From: Caproicibacterium sp. BJN0003
GTDB lineage: Bacteria; Bacillota; Clostridia; Oscillospirales; Acutalibacteraceae
DNA: 64,000 nucleotides
Assembly: GCF_026314295.1 (NCBI RefSeq)
Contig: NZ_CP111108.1
Span: 1,116,001 to 1,180,000 of the forward strand
Reading direction: 5' to 3'
The notes beneath the pieces were generated by a model, which was not told the DNA's origin, searched no databases, and saw nothing but the letters and a program-made list of their open reading frames with translations. Positions 40,653 to 48,436 of the stretch are shown piece by piece; positions within the stretch are counted from its first letter, which is position 1; each line of letters starts with the position of its first letter. Both the position numbers and the translations under genes were made by a program.

Positions 40653-41979
40653 GTTCAATTCCGCTGTAGCGCCCTTCTAGGTTCTTTAAACAGTTTGCCG
40701 GAAGGATACAACGTTTAAATCCCATTCTTGCACATTCGCTGACTCGCTGGTCGGCATGCAGGACCGATCGAATTTCTCCGGCAAGACCGATTTCTCCAAA
40801 CACGACGGTATCTTCCGGAACCGGCAAATCTTTTAGACTGGAAATCAGAGCAATTGCAACCGCAAGATCACAGGCAGGTTCTTCTAACCGCAGACCACCA
40901 ACCACATTTAAATAAGCATCCAAATTGGAAAAATAATATCCCCCGCGCTTTTCCAATACCGCTAAAAGTAAATTCATACGATTATAGTCAAACCCGGTAG
41001 ACATTCGTCTTGGATTTCCAAATCCTGTTGTTGTAACAAGCCCTTGTATTTCTGCTAAAATAGATCTGCTTCCCTCTAAAACGCACGTTACGCAAGTTCC
41101 CGATACATGGGTTGGCCGACCGGAAAGCAGCGCCATAGAAGGATTGGAAACCTCTTGTAGTCCATGGTCTCCCATATCAAAAACGCCAATTTCATTAGTG
41201 GAACCATAACGATTTTTTACCGCCCGCAGAATCCGATAGCTCATTTGACGGTCGCCCTCAAAATATAATACCGCATCTACAATGTGTTCCAAAACCTTTG
41301 GTCCTGCAATTGCACCGTCTTTGTTAACATGCCCTACCAATATAGTGGGGATCTCCAGCTCTTTTGCTGTTCTCATATATAAGTTTGTGCATTCACGAAC
41401 TTGCGTGATGCTACCTGGAGCAGAATTTAATTCGGAGAGATTCATCGTTTGAATGGAATCAATCATCACAAGGTCCGGTTTCGTTTCGCGAATCTGCTCT
41501 GTAATTAATTGAACGTCCGTTTCAGTCAAAATCAAAAGATTTTCCGAATGAACTTGGAGCCTGGAAGCCCGCAATTTAATTTGTCGGCTGGACTCTTCTC
41601 CGGATACATACAAAATTCGGAGTGCTTTCCCTAAATGCTCACAGATCTGGAGTAAAATCGTACTCTTACCGATTCCAGGTTCTCCGCTGATTAGGATTAA
41701 AGAACCTTTTACAATTCCTCCTCCTAATACACGGTCGAGCTCCCCTACCCCAGTTTGATATCGCGTTTCTATATCGGTGCTGATCTCAGAAAGAAGCTGT
41801 GGATGTTGACGGCCTTTCATCGAATATAGCGTAGATTTTGGGGACACATTTCGAACAGGTTCTCTAATTTCTTCGTTCATTGTATTCCACTCGCCGCAGC
41901 CGGGACATTTTCCATACCATTTTGCGGATTCATACCCGCATTGGCTGCAGACATAGATACTTTTGGATTTTCCAGACAT
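40603..41979 (-). CDS. radA: DNA repair protein RadA
   Basis: RadA (Sms) is a RecA-related ATPase that helps branch migration in recombination and repair. The 458-residue chain has an N-terminal zinc finger (CSQCG, CPGCGEW), the RecA-like Walker A GEPGIGKST near residue 95, the KNRYGS motif and a C-terminal Lon-protease-like domain. ATG 41979 follows GTGAGGAATATT; the earlier in-frame GTG is part of that site. Confidence 0.96.
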   Translation of the reverse strand: MSGKSKSIYVCSQCGYESAKWYGKCPGCGEWNTMNEEIREPVRNVSPKSTLYSMKGRQHPQLLSEISTDIETRYQTGVGELDRVLGGGIVKGSLILISGEPGIGKSTILLQICEHLGKALRILYVSGEESSRQIKLRASRLQVHSENLLILTETDVQLITEQIRETKPDLVMIDSIQTMNLSELNSAPGSITQVRECTNLYMRTAKELEIPTILVGHVNKDGAIAGPKVLEHIVDAVLYFEGDRQMSYRILRAVKNRYGSTNEIGVFDMGDHGLQEVSNPSMALLSGRPTHVSGTCVTCVLEGSRSILAEIQGLVTTTGFGNPRRMSTGFDYNRMNLLLAVLEKRGGYYFSNLDAYLNVVGGLRLEEPACDLAVAIALISSLKDLPVPEDTVVFGEIGLAGEIRSVLHADQRVSECARMGFKRCILPANCLKNLEGRYSGIELIGVKNIRQAIGALGG

Positions 41980-42048
41980 AATATTCCTCACAAATCAAAA
42001 TGCTCAAATTTTTAATTGCTTTTAGTTTACTACAAATGATTATTTTCT

Positions 42049-42789
42049 TCAATCCCCAGAAGAAGTCTGATCAGAAGGACTCGTTAAATAAGCGTTGATG
42101 CCCTCAAAAATTGCGCAGGCAATTTTTTCCTGATATTCCGAATCATTTAAAAGTTTTGCTTCTGAATCATTAGAAAGAAAGCCGCATTCTACTAAAACTG
42201 CCGGACTTTTCGCGTGCCAAAGAAGATAAATACTGCTGGTGGCCGGCTTTAATTGACGATCATTATCCGGTTGAACAGAATTTACAATGCTTGCCCGAAT
42301 GGATTCTGCAAGAGTTTTACTTTGTGTATCATTTTTGGAATAAAAGACTTGTGCGCCACTGTATCTGCTTTCGCTAAAATAATTTTGATGAATACTGATA
42401 AAAATAGCGCCAGGAGTTCCTTGTAAAATAGCAAGTCGCTGATGGATATCAGAGGTTTTGCGTTCATGTATGGTAGACAACTTAGGATCGCCTAAAGAAA
42501 CATCGCTGTCTCGAGTCATGATTACCTGATAACCAGAGTCGGATAGTTTTTTTTGCAGCATTTGAGTAATTGCCAGATTCAAATCTTTTTCAGGCAGCTG
42601 GGATTTTCCAGTAGCGCCTCCATCTTCCCCACCATGCCCTGCGTCAAGGATAATCGGTGGATTAGGGTCGACTTTTGCCGCTGCAAGTTTGGCTGCTTGA
42701 TGATAGGAGCAAAAAGTCAACGTTAAAAGCCCTGTACAGCAGAGAGCCAAAGCCAAAATAGTCAATTTATTTTTCCGGGAATGCTTCAT
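42049..42789 (-). CDS. cwlD: N-acetylmuramoyl-L-alanine amidase, CwlD-like
   Basis: A 246-residue Amidase_3 zinc enzyme. CwlD cleaves the stem peptide from muramic acid in spore cortex to allow muramic-lactam formation. An N-terminal membrane helix (LTILALALCCTGLLTLTF) precedes the catalytic domain with ILDAGHGGEDGG, the glutamate of LPEKDLNLAI, SIHQNYF and VLVECGFLSND (zinc histidines and catalytic glutamate). The start is ATG 42789, behind GGGCGGTGAAA. Length fits CwlD. Confidence 0.87.
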   Translation of the reverse strand: MKHSRKNKLTILALALCCTGLLTLTFCSYHQAAKLAAAKVDPNPPIILDAGHGGEDGGATGKSQLPEKDLNLAITQMLQKKLSDSGYQVIMTRDSDVSLGDPKLSTIHERKTSDIHQRLAILQGTPGAIFISIHQNYFSESRYSGAQVFYSKNDTQSKTLAESIRASIVNSVQPDNDRQLKPATSSIYLLWHAKSPAVLVECGFLSNDSEAKLLNDSEYQEKIACAIFEGINAYLTSPSDQTSSGD

Positions 42790-42838
42790 TTTTTTCACCG
42801 CCCGAAAAAATATATGCGTTAAAAATAGCAATCATACA

Positions 42839-42877
42839 AAAAGCAGCCTGTTCTTTTGCAAAACAGGCTGCTTAAAA
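42839..42877 (-). terminator. Terminator after the MATE gene (minus strand)
   Basis: Minus-strand AAGCAGCCTGTT pairs with AACAGGCTGCTT around TTGCAAAAG, followed by TTTTG. Confidence 0.9.
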
Positions 42878-42891
42878 AATATCCATTTAAG

Positions 42892-44283
42892 TTAAAATTT
42901 AGAGAGCATCTTTTTCTTAATTCGGCTATGCAACAGGATACTTGCAATACAAGAGAAAAACTCTGCAATTGGGAAAGCATACCAAATTGACGGCAAAGAA
43001 TGTGTTAATACAGACAATAAATAGGCAGCCGGAAGTAAAATGCAAAGTTGTCTTAATAAAGAGACTAAAAGGCTGTAAGTTCCCTTCCCTACTGCCTGAA
43101 ATTCGCCTGAGAACGTGATTCCAATAGCAGCCGGGATAAAGCAGAGGCTGATCGTTCTAAGCGCAGGAACGCCTATTGAAAGCATCACATCGGAAGCATT
43201 AAAAATTCCCAGCAACAAATTTGGAATTGTCCAAAACACGACGACGCCGATTATCATAATGACCACAGCAATCATGGTTCCATAGCGAAGGCAGTCTTTC
43301 ATCCGTCTTTTATTTTGTGCACCAAAATTATATCCTATAATCGGCATGATCCCCTGATTCAATCCAAAAACAGGCATAAAAACAAAAGATTGCAGTTTAA
43401 AATAAACACCAAAGAAAGCAACTGCCGTTTCGGTATAGGACATCAGAATTGCATTGATTCCCATGACCATCACAGAACCAATAGACTGCATCACGATTGC
43501 AGGCAGTCCAACTTCATAGATGTTTTTAATGATTCTTTTATTTACATGAAAATGGTGAAAAGAAACAGTGATTTCGTGTTCTTTTTTTGTAAGAACGATA
43601 AGTGCTACGATCATTGAAAGAATTTGTCCTAAGACAGTAGCAATTGCTGCACCGGCTACACTCATTCTTGGGACTCCAAATAATCCAAAGATAAAAATAG
43701 GATCCAAGATAATATTGGTAACAGCGCCAATCAGCTGGAACGTCATTGGGTACAGCATATTTCCGGTTGCCTGTAGAGACTTTTCAATATTGACTTCCAC
43801 AAAAACTCCAAAGGAAAAGAAGCATACAATTTGCATATACTGTGTGCCCATTTCAATCACTTCTGGTGTACTCGTAAACAATCCGATAAACGGACGTGAA
43901 AAAAAGCCAACAATAAAAAAGACAATATAATTTAAAAGGCCTAAAAGAATTCCGTGTGTAGCTGCAGAATTGGCTTCTGAAAAATTTTGTTCGCCGAGGC
44001 GCCTTGATACTAGAGAATTAATTCCGACCGCAGTACCAATTCCAAGAGCAATTAGCAGACTTTGAATTGGGAACACCAAAGAAACAGCAGTTAAAGCATC
44101 TTCACTGATTTGTGCAACAAAATAACTGTCTACTACGTTATAAAGGGCCTGAATCATCATAGAGAACATTGCTGGCAGTGCCATTGAAATAATCAATGGA
44201 AACATTAATTTCGTTCCCATTTTATTTGGTGTTAAGGGTTGTGTTTGTTCGTTTGTTTGATCAATTATTTCGTTTTTTTCCAT
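42892..44283 (-). CDS. MATE family efflux transporter
   Basis: A 463-residue, twelve-helix multidrug and toxin exporter driven by sodium or protons. Two MatE halves are seen (QALYNVVDSYFVAQIS near residue 45, and GLNQGIMPIIGYNFGAQN near 300, both family motifs). Transport substrates are unknown. GGGAGGAACTAT precedes the ATG. It has its own terminator and lies between cwlD and a DNA glycosylase gene. Confidence 0.92.
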   Translation of the reverse strand: MEKNEIIDQTNEQTQPLTPNKMGTKLMFPLIISMALPAMFSMMIQALYNVVDSYFVAQISEDALTAVSLVFPIQSLLIALGIGTAVGINSLVSRRLGEQNFSEANSAATHGILLGLLNYIVFFIVGFFSRPFIGLFTSTPEVIEMGTQYMQIVCFFSFGVFVEVNIEKSLQATGNMLYPMTFQLIGAVTNIILDPIFIFGLFGVPRMSVAGAAIATVLGQILSMIVALIVLTKKEHEITVSFHHFHVNKRIIKNIYEVGLPAIVMQSIGSVMVMGINAILMSYTETAVAFFGVYFKLQSFVFMPVFGLNQGIMPIIGYNFGAQNKRRMKDCLRYGTMIAVVIMIIGVVVFWTIPNLLLGIFNASDVMLSIGVPALRTISLCFIPAAIGITFSGEFQAVGKGTYSLLVSLLRQLCILLPAAYLLSVLTHSLPSIWYAFPIAEFFSCIASILLHSRIKKKMLSKF

Positions 44284-44313
44284 ATAGTTCCTCCCTAAAA
44301 TATGTTACTTCAT

Positions 44314-44817
44314 TCATTTTATGTTGACAGTATTCAACAAAACACGATAAGCATCTACCAAATCATGAAAGCTCATACGGCAATTAGCGGGACTTGTAGA
44401 AGGCAAAGCAATTGCATGAATTTTAGTCTTTGGATAAACGAGGCTTTCATATAACTGAAAAGCTTTTTGTCCTGTTGTATAAATCGACTGAATTTCTGTT
44501 TCTTTTAGTAAAACTGAAAAATCATTAGGAACAGGTTCCGTAATTGATTGATCAGAAGCACCGCAAATTCGACAAGATTTTAAAACATCCCATAAAGCAA
44601 TTCGATGTTGCAAAAGAAAAGAAGTTTTTTCTGCATTAGAATTCGGAACAGTTTCGCCAAAAATTTCGGCTAAAACGCGCCAGAAACGATTCTGTGGATG
44701 CCCATAATAAAATCCTACCATACGGGATTTAGGGGAAGGCATTGTCCCCAAAACCAAAGCTCTACATTCTGGGCTCCAGACTGGCTCTAAAGGATGTATG
44801 ATTTTTTTAGGAACCAT
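44314..44817 (-). CDS. DNA-deoxyinosine glycosylase (uracil-DNA glycosylase superfamily)
   Basis: A 167-residue base-excision repair enzyme that resembles the hypoxanthine-DNA glycosylase family (TIGR04274). The active-site segment is LVLGTMPSPKSRMVGFYYGHPQNRFW near residues 21-46, the mid region has VLKSCRICGASD, and the C-terminal LPSTSPANC matches the UDG-fold motif II. GAGGAGATTTTAGATC precedes the ATG. Confidence 0.85.
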   Translation of the reverse strand: MVPKKIIHPLEPVWSPECRALVLGTMPSPKSRMVGFYYGHPQNRFWRVLAEIFGETVPNSNAEKTSFLLQHRIALWDVLKSCRICGASDQSITEPVPNDFSVLLKETEIQSIYTTGQKAFQLYESLVYPKTKIHAIALPSTSPANCRMSFHDLVDAYRVLLNTVNIK

Positions 44818-44842
44818 GATCTAAAATCTCCTCAAATTATTA

Positions 44843-44878
44843 AAAAAAGACCAAATCTCGAAAGAGATTCGGTCTTTT
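44843..44878 (-). terminator. Terminator of the five-tRNA minus-strand cluster
   Basis: Minus-strand AAGACCGAATCTC pairs with GAGATTTGGTCTT (one wobble) around TTTC, followed by a seven-T tract. Confidence 0.9.
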
Positions 44879-44881
44879 CAG

Positions 44882-44955
44882 TGGAGGCGTCACCCAGATT
44901 TGAACTGGGGATCAGGGTTTTGCAGACCCATGCCTTACCGCTTGGCTATGACGCC
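44882..44955 (-). tRNA. tRNA-Cys (anticodon GCA)
   Basis: A 74-base cloverleaf with encoded CCA. The acceptor stem pairs GGCGTCA with TGACGCC, the anticodon loop reads CTGCAAA, and the T arm has GTTCAAATC. Confidence 0.96.
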
Positions 44956-44960
44956 AAAAA

Positions 44961-45036
44961 TGGAGCGAACGACGAGGCTCGAACTCGCTACCTCCACCTT
45001 GGCAAGGTGGCGCTCTACCAGATGAGCTACATTCGC
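44961..45036 (-). tRNA. tRNA-Gly (anticodon GCC)
   Basis: A 76-base cloverleaf with encoded CCA. The acceptor stem begins GCGAATG, the anticodon loop reads TTGCCAA and the T arm has GTTCGAGCC. Confidence 0.96.
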
Positions 45037-45038
45037 AA

Positions 45039-45114
45039 TGGTGCCTCCGGGCGGAATCGAACCACCGACACGGGGATTTTCAGTCCCCTGCTCTACCGAC
45101 TGAGCTACAGAGGC
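45039..45114 (-). tRNA. tRNA-Phe (anticodon GAA)
   Basis: A 76-base cloverleaf with encoded CCA. The acceptor stem begins GCCTCTG, the anticodon loop reads CTGAAAA and the T arm has GTTCGATTC. Confidence 0.96.
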
Positions 45115-45117
45115 AAG

Positions 45118-45194
45118 TGGCGACTCGGAACGGGATCGAACCGTCGACCTCTAGCGTGACAGGCTAGCGTTCTAACCAGCTGAACTACCGAGCC
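45118..45194 (-). tRNA. tRNA-Asp (anticodon GUC), second copy
   Basis: A 77-base cloverleaf with encoded CCA, identical to the copy at 15888-15964. Confidence 0.96.
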
Positions 45195-45199
45195 ACTGA

Positions 45200-45276
45200 T
45201 GGTGGGAACAATAGGACTCGAACCTATGACCCCCTGCTTGTAAGGCAGGTGCTCTAACCAGCTGAGCTATGCTCCC
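45200..45276 (-). tRNA. tRNA-Val (anticodon UAC)
   Basis: A 77-base cloverleaf with encoded CCA. The acceptor stem begins GGGAGCA, the anticodon loop reads CTTACAA, and the T arm has GTTCGAGTC. It is first in the transcribed cluster. Confidence 0.96.
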
Positions 45277-45311
45277 AACAGAGCGAATACTTTCGTATCA
45301 GCGACTTATAT

Positions 45312-45340
45312 ATGATACTATATCTTGCTTTATTTGTCAA
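45312..45340 (-). promoter_or_regulatory. Promoter of the five-tRNA cluster
   Basis: Minus-strand TTGACA (45335-45340) and TATCAT (45312-45317) are 17 bases apart, 36 bases before tRNA-Val. The -35 lies in the last codons of the methyltransferase gene. Confidence 0.75.
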
Positions 45341-46103
45341 TAACTTTTTCCATGTTTTTTACAGATGATTTTTCAGAAACCACCAAAATTCGTTCTGTGT
45401 GATTTGTCGGAGCGTTAAAAGTAAAATCTTCATAAACTGCGCGCATCTGCAAACCTGATAGTTCTAATAAAGAACGAATGTCATCGATAGAATAGGCATA
45501 TTCGTAAAAATTTTCATGGCTTCGATGATAAATTTGCCCTTCCCTTTTAAAGAAATCCAGAGAAATAGAGACTCGATTTTCACGTTCTTCATAAAGATTC
45601 TGCCAGATACAATAAACAGGATCGAGATCATAAACAAAAGTATGATCCGCTAAAACATGCTGATGCTTGTATGGCGTATTCAAATCAAAAACAAAATATC
45701 CATTTGGCTCCAGAAACAGAGAAACTTTCTGAAAAGCTTTTAAAAGTTCTTTTTTTCCGGATAGATGATTTAAGCTATCCAAAGTACAAAAAACAGTATC
45801 GATCGTCCCATAAAGATCTAAATTCTGCATCTTTTGGCAAAGAAATAAAATTTTCTCTCCCGCTGCAGCCACTTTTTGTTGCGCAATCGAAAGCATATCA
45901 GGGCTGGCATCGATTCCATAGATGTCAATTCCCATTTGCTTGAGTTCCAAGGTTAAGCTGCCGGTACCACAAGCAAGGTCCAATGCAAGTTTAGGAGTAT
46001 GCCCAAATTGTGCCAAAACCCGGCGCAGGTATTGTGCCAGCGCCGGGTAATTAACATCTTTCATTAAATAATCGTAATAATTTGCAAAAGCCGAATAACT
46101 CAT
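45330..46103 (-). CDS. Class I SAM-dependent methyltransferase
   Basis: A 257-residue methyltransferase with a Rossmann fold: motif I ALDLACGTGSLTLEL near residues 39-53, then GIDASPDMLSIAQQK near 62 and DTVFCTLDSLNHL near 99. The acceptor cannot be predicted. It begins within a four-base overlap (ATGA) with the YerC-like gene, so the two are translationally coupled. Its stop lies in the tRNA promoter region. Confidence 0.85.
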   Translation of the reverse strand: MSYSAFANYYDYLMKDVNYPALAQYLRRVLAQFGHTPKLALDLACGTGSLTLELKQMGIDIYGIDASPDMLSIAQQKVAAAGEKILFLCQKMQNLDLYGTIDTVFCTLDSLNHLSGKKELLKAFQKVSLFLEPNGYFVFDLNTPYKHQHVLADHTFVYDLDPVYCIWQNLYEERENRVSISLDFFKREGQIYHRSHENFYEYAYSIDDIRSLLELSGLQMRAVYEDFTFNAPTNHTERILVVSEKSSVKNMEKVIDK

Positions 46104-46429
46104 TTTGATTTTATATCTCCGGTCTCTGATTCACTTTTGGGGACATCTTTTATTCGGCCAAAAACCAAACTATAACCGTCGCATCCATAATGCAAAGACC
46201 GATTGACACGACTGATCGTTGCAGTAGAAGCACCAGTTTTTTCTACAATATCACTATAAACACGTTTTGTGCTAAGCATATGAGCCACCACAATTCGCTG
46301 AGACATTGCTTTAATTTCTGGAACAGTACAAAGATCCTCAAAAAAATTATAACATTCTTCTGCGGACTTTAAAGATAAAATTGCTTCAAATAAAAAATCG
46401 ACATTATCGTCTTTTAATTTCGAATTCAT
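46100..46429 (-). CDS. YerC/YecD family TrpR-related regulator
   Basis: A 109-residue DNA-binding protein of the TrpR fold, with SLKSAEECYNFFEDLCTVPEIK at the N-terminus and the helix-turn-helix YSDIVEKTGASTATISRVNRS near residues 58-78. It is likely a small repressor; the target and ligand are unknown. Minus-strand GAGGAGTGAGTAAAAA precedes the ATG. It pairs with the methyltransferase. Confidence 0.88.
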   Translation of the reverse strand: MNSKLKDDNVDFLFEAILSLKSAEECYNFFEDLCTVPEIKAMSQRIVVAHMLSTKRVYSDIVEKTGASTATISRVNRSLHYGCDGYSLVFGRIKDVPKSESETGDIKSK

Positions 46430-46501
46430 TTTTTACTCACTCCTCGTCTTCCTGAATTTATATTTTAGCACAGAAAAGGGAAAAAGTAAATCGTTCAGCC
46501 A

Positions 46502-47800
46502 TTATAAATCATTGTGAATAAGATCCTCATAGGTTTCCCTCTTTACAGCAATACGGGTCTTTCCATCATGAACCATCACAACGGCAGGACGTGGAATTCG
46601 ATTATAATTAGAAGCCATGGAATAATTATAAGCTCCAGTCGAAAGGACCGCCAATAAATCGCCCGCTTTACACATCTGCAGAGGAGCATCCTTCTGAATC
46701 AGATCCCCTGATTCACAGCATTTTCCGGCGACAGTGACAATTTGCTTTGCAGGCTGGTCTGCATGATTTGCTACAATGACAGTATAATCGCTCTGATAAA
46801 GCGCATAGCGCGGATTATCAGTCATACCGCCATCGATAGAAACATATGTACGAATATTAGGAATTTGCTTTACAGCTCCAATCGTGTAAAGTGTAATCCC
46901 AGCTTCTCCTACAATAGAACGACCTGGTTCGATATAAATTTTTGGCTCTGTAAAGTCGTATTCTTTACACTTTTGGCCGATCGCTTCTGAAACTTTCTCC
47001 ATATAAGACTCATACGGGAGAGAATTGTCGGAGGCAATATATTGAATGCCAAAACCACCTCCCAAGTTTAGCTCCGGTAACATGACGCCGGTCTCTTTAC
47101 GAATCTGCTGCATAAAATCCATCATAACCTGAGCTGCCAGTACGAAGGGCTGTAATTCAAAAATTTGAGAGCCAATATGGCAGTGCAGTTCCAAAAGCTT
47201 CAAATTTTTCGCATGAATTGCCATTTTTACGGCCTGCATGGCTTCGCCGGTCTCCAACGCAAATCCAAACTTGGAATCAATTTGTCCGGTCCGTATAAAC
47301 TGATGAGTATGTGCATCAATGCCAGGCTTAATCCGTAAGGAAACTCCAACTGCCTGATGAAGTTTTCCTGCCATTTCGTCCAACATCTTGAGTTCATCCA
47401 TATTATCAATAACAATGTGCCCTACACCCGAATTAATTGCGTAAGAAAGTTCATCAGGCGTTTTATTATTTCCGTGCATTTGAATTCGTTCTGCCGGAAA
47501 TCCTGCTTGTAGAGCTGTGTACAATTCGCCTCCAGAGACAACATCCAGTCCCATTCCCTCTTCATTGACGATCCTGCACATTTCCTTGCAGCAAAAAGCT
47601 TTGCTGGCGTAAAGTGGCATTCCATTCCCATGATAGCATTTTTTAAAAGAATTCTGATACATTCGGCAGATACTGCGGATTTTATCTTCATCCATTACAT
47701 AAAGAGGTGTTCCGTATTCCTGTGCTAATTTTGTAGTATCAATCCCACCAATTGTCAGATGTCCCTGCTGATTTACAGCTAAATGATCAAAATTCAGCAT
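46502..47800 (-). CDS. lysA: Diaminopimelate decarboxylase
   Basis: LysA removes CO2 from meso-diaminopimelate to give lysine, using pyridoxal phosphate. The 432-residue alanine-racemase-fold enzyme shows the PLP lysine in YASKAFCCKEM near residue 65, HCHIGSQI near 207, NLGGGFGI near 245, EPGRSIVGEAG near 287 and the C-terminal cysteine region CCESGD. Only seven bases separate it from ysxC. It is unlinked to the asd-dapA-dapB operon and has no riboswitch here. Confidence 0.95.
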   Translation of the reverse strand: MLNFDHLAVNQQGHLTIGGIDTTKLAQEYGTPLYVMDEDKIRSICRMYQNSFKKCYHGNGMPLYASKAFCCKEMCRIVNEEGMGLDVVSGGELYTALQAGFPAERIQMHGNNKTPDELSYAINSGVGHIVIDNMDELKMLDEMAGKLHQAVGVSLRIKPGIDAHTHQFIRTGQIDSKFGFALETGEAMQAVKMAIHAKNLKLLELHCHIGSQIFELQPFVLAAQVMMDFMQQIRKETGVMLPELNLGGGFGIQYIASDNSLPYESYMEKVSEAIGQKCKEYDFTEPKIYIEPGRSIVGEAGITLYTIGAVKQIPNIRTYVSIDGGMTDNPRYALYQSDYTVIVANHADQPAKQIVTVAGKCCESGDLIQKDAPLQMCKAGDLLAVLSTGAYNYSMASNYNRIPRPAVVMVHDGKTRIAVKRETYEDLIHNDL

Positions 47801-47806
47801 AAAATT

Positions 47807-48421
47807 TCATTGCTCCTTATTAATTTCCTGCAAAGATGGCATTAAGTTTATATTTTCATCAATGCATTTTCGCAAAACTTCCACACCTTCTCCAGTTTGA
47901 GAAGAAAAGGGAATCACTCCTATCTCACGTTTCCCAAATAATTCCTGAAACATTTTTAAATTGAGAGCTCTTTGCGTTTTATTCAGTTTATCACTTTTTG
48001 TTATAGCAATCAAGAACGGAAATCCAGTATTCTCAAGAAAAGACACCATATCCAAATCATCAGCCGATGGCTCGTGACGCATATCAATAATCTGGATAAT
48101 CAGTCGGATATCGCGCTTCATTGAAAGATATCCTTCTACCAATTCAGCCCAACGCTTTTTTTCAGAAAGTGAAACTTTTGCATAACCGTATCCTGGAAGA
48201 TCCACCAATCTACAGTTGTCAAGCCGATAAAAATTAATGGTTCCTGTTTTGCCTGGCTGTGAGCTTACTCTAGCCAGCGATTTTCGATTTAATAGCTTAT
48301 TAATCAACGAAGATTTACCAACATTTGATTTTCCTGAGAATACAATTTCTGGCATCGTTGAAAATGGGAGCTGATTTGAGCGACCAAAAGAAGCTTCAAA
48401 ATCAGCAGTTTCAATCTTCAT
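47807..48421 (-). CDS. ysxC: Ribosome biogenesis GTPase YsxC/EngB
   Basis: A 204-residue GTPase for 50S assembly. G1 is GKSNVGKSS near residue 30, G2 includes the GKTGTINFY switch, G3 is DLPGYGYAK near 75 and G4 is TKSD near 142. It lies 15 bases after lon (on the minus strand), the usual clostridial order. AAGAAAGGATATCTCAA precedes the ATG. Confidence 0.94.
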   Translation of the reverse strand: MKIETADFEASFGRSNQLPFSTMPEIVFSGKSNVGKSSLINKLLNRKSLARVSSQPGKTGTINFYRLDNCRLVDLPGYGYAKVSLSEKKRWAELVEGYLSMKRDIRLIIQIIDMRHEPSADDLDMVSFLENTGFPFLIAITKSDKLNKTQRALNLKMFQELFGKREIGVIPFSSQTGEGVEVLRKCIDENINLMPSLQEINKEQ

Positions 48422-48436
48422 TTGAGATATCCTTTC

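Noticed and set aside
44794..45159. A plus-strand open frame of 121 codons across the tRNA cluster
   Set aside because: It is read across the antisense of tRNA genes Cys, Gly, Phe and part of Asp and has no ribosome site of its own.
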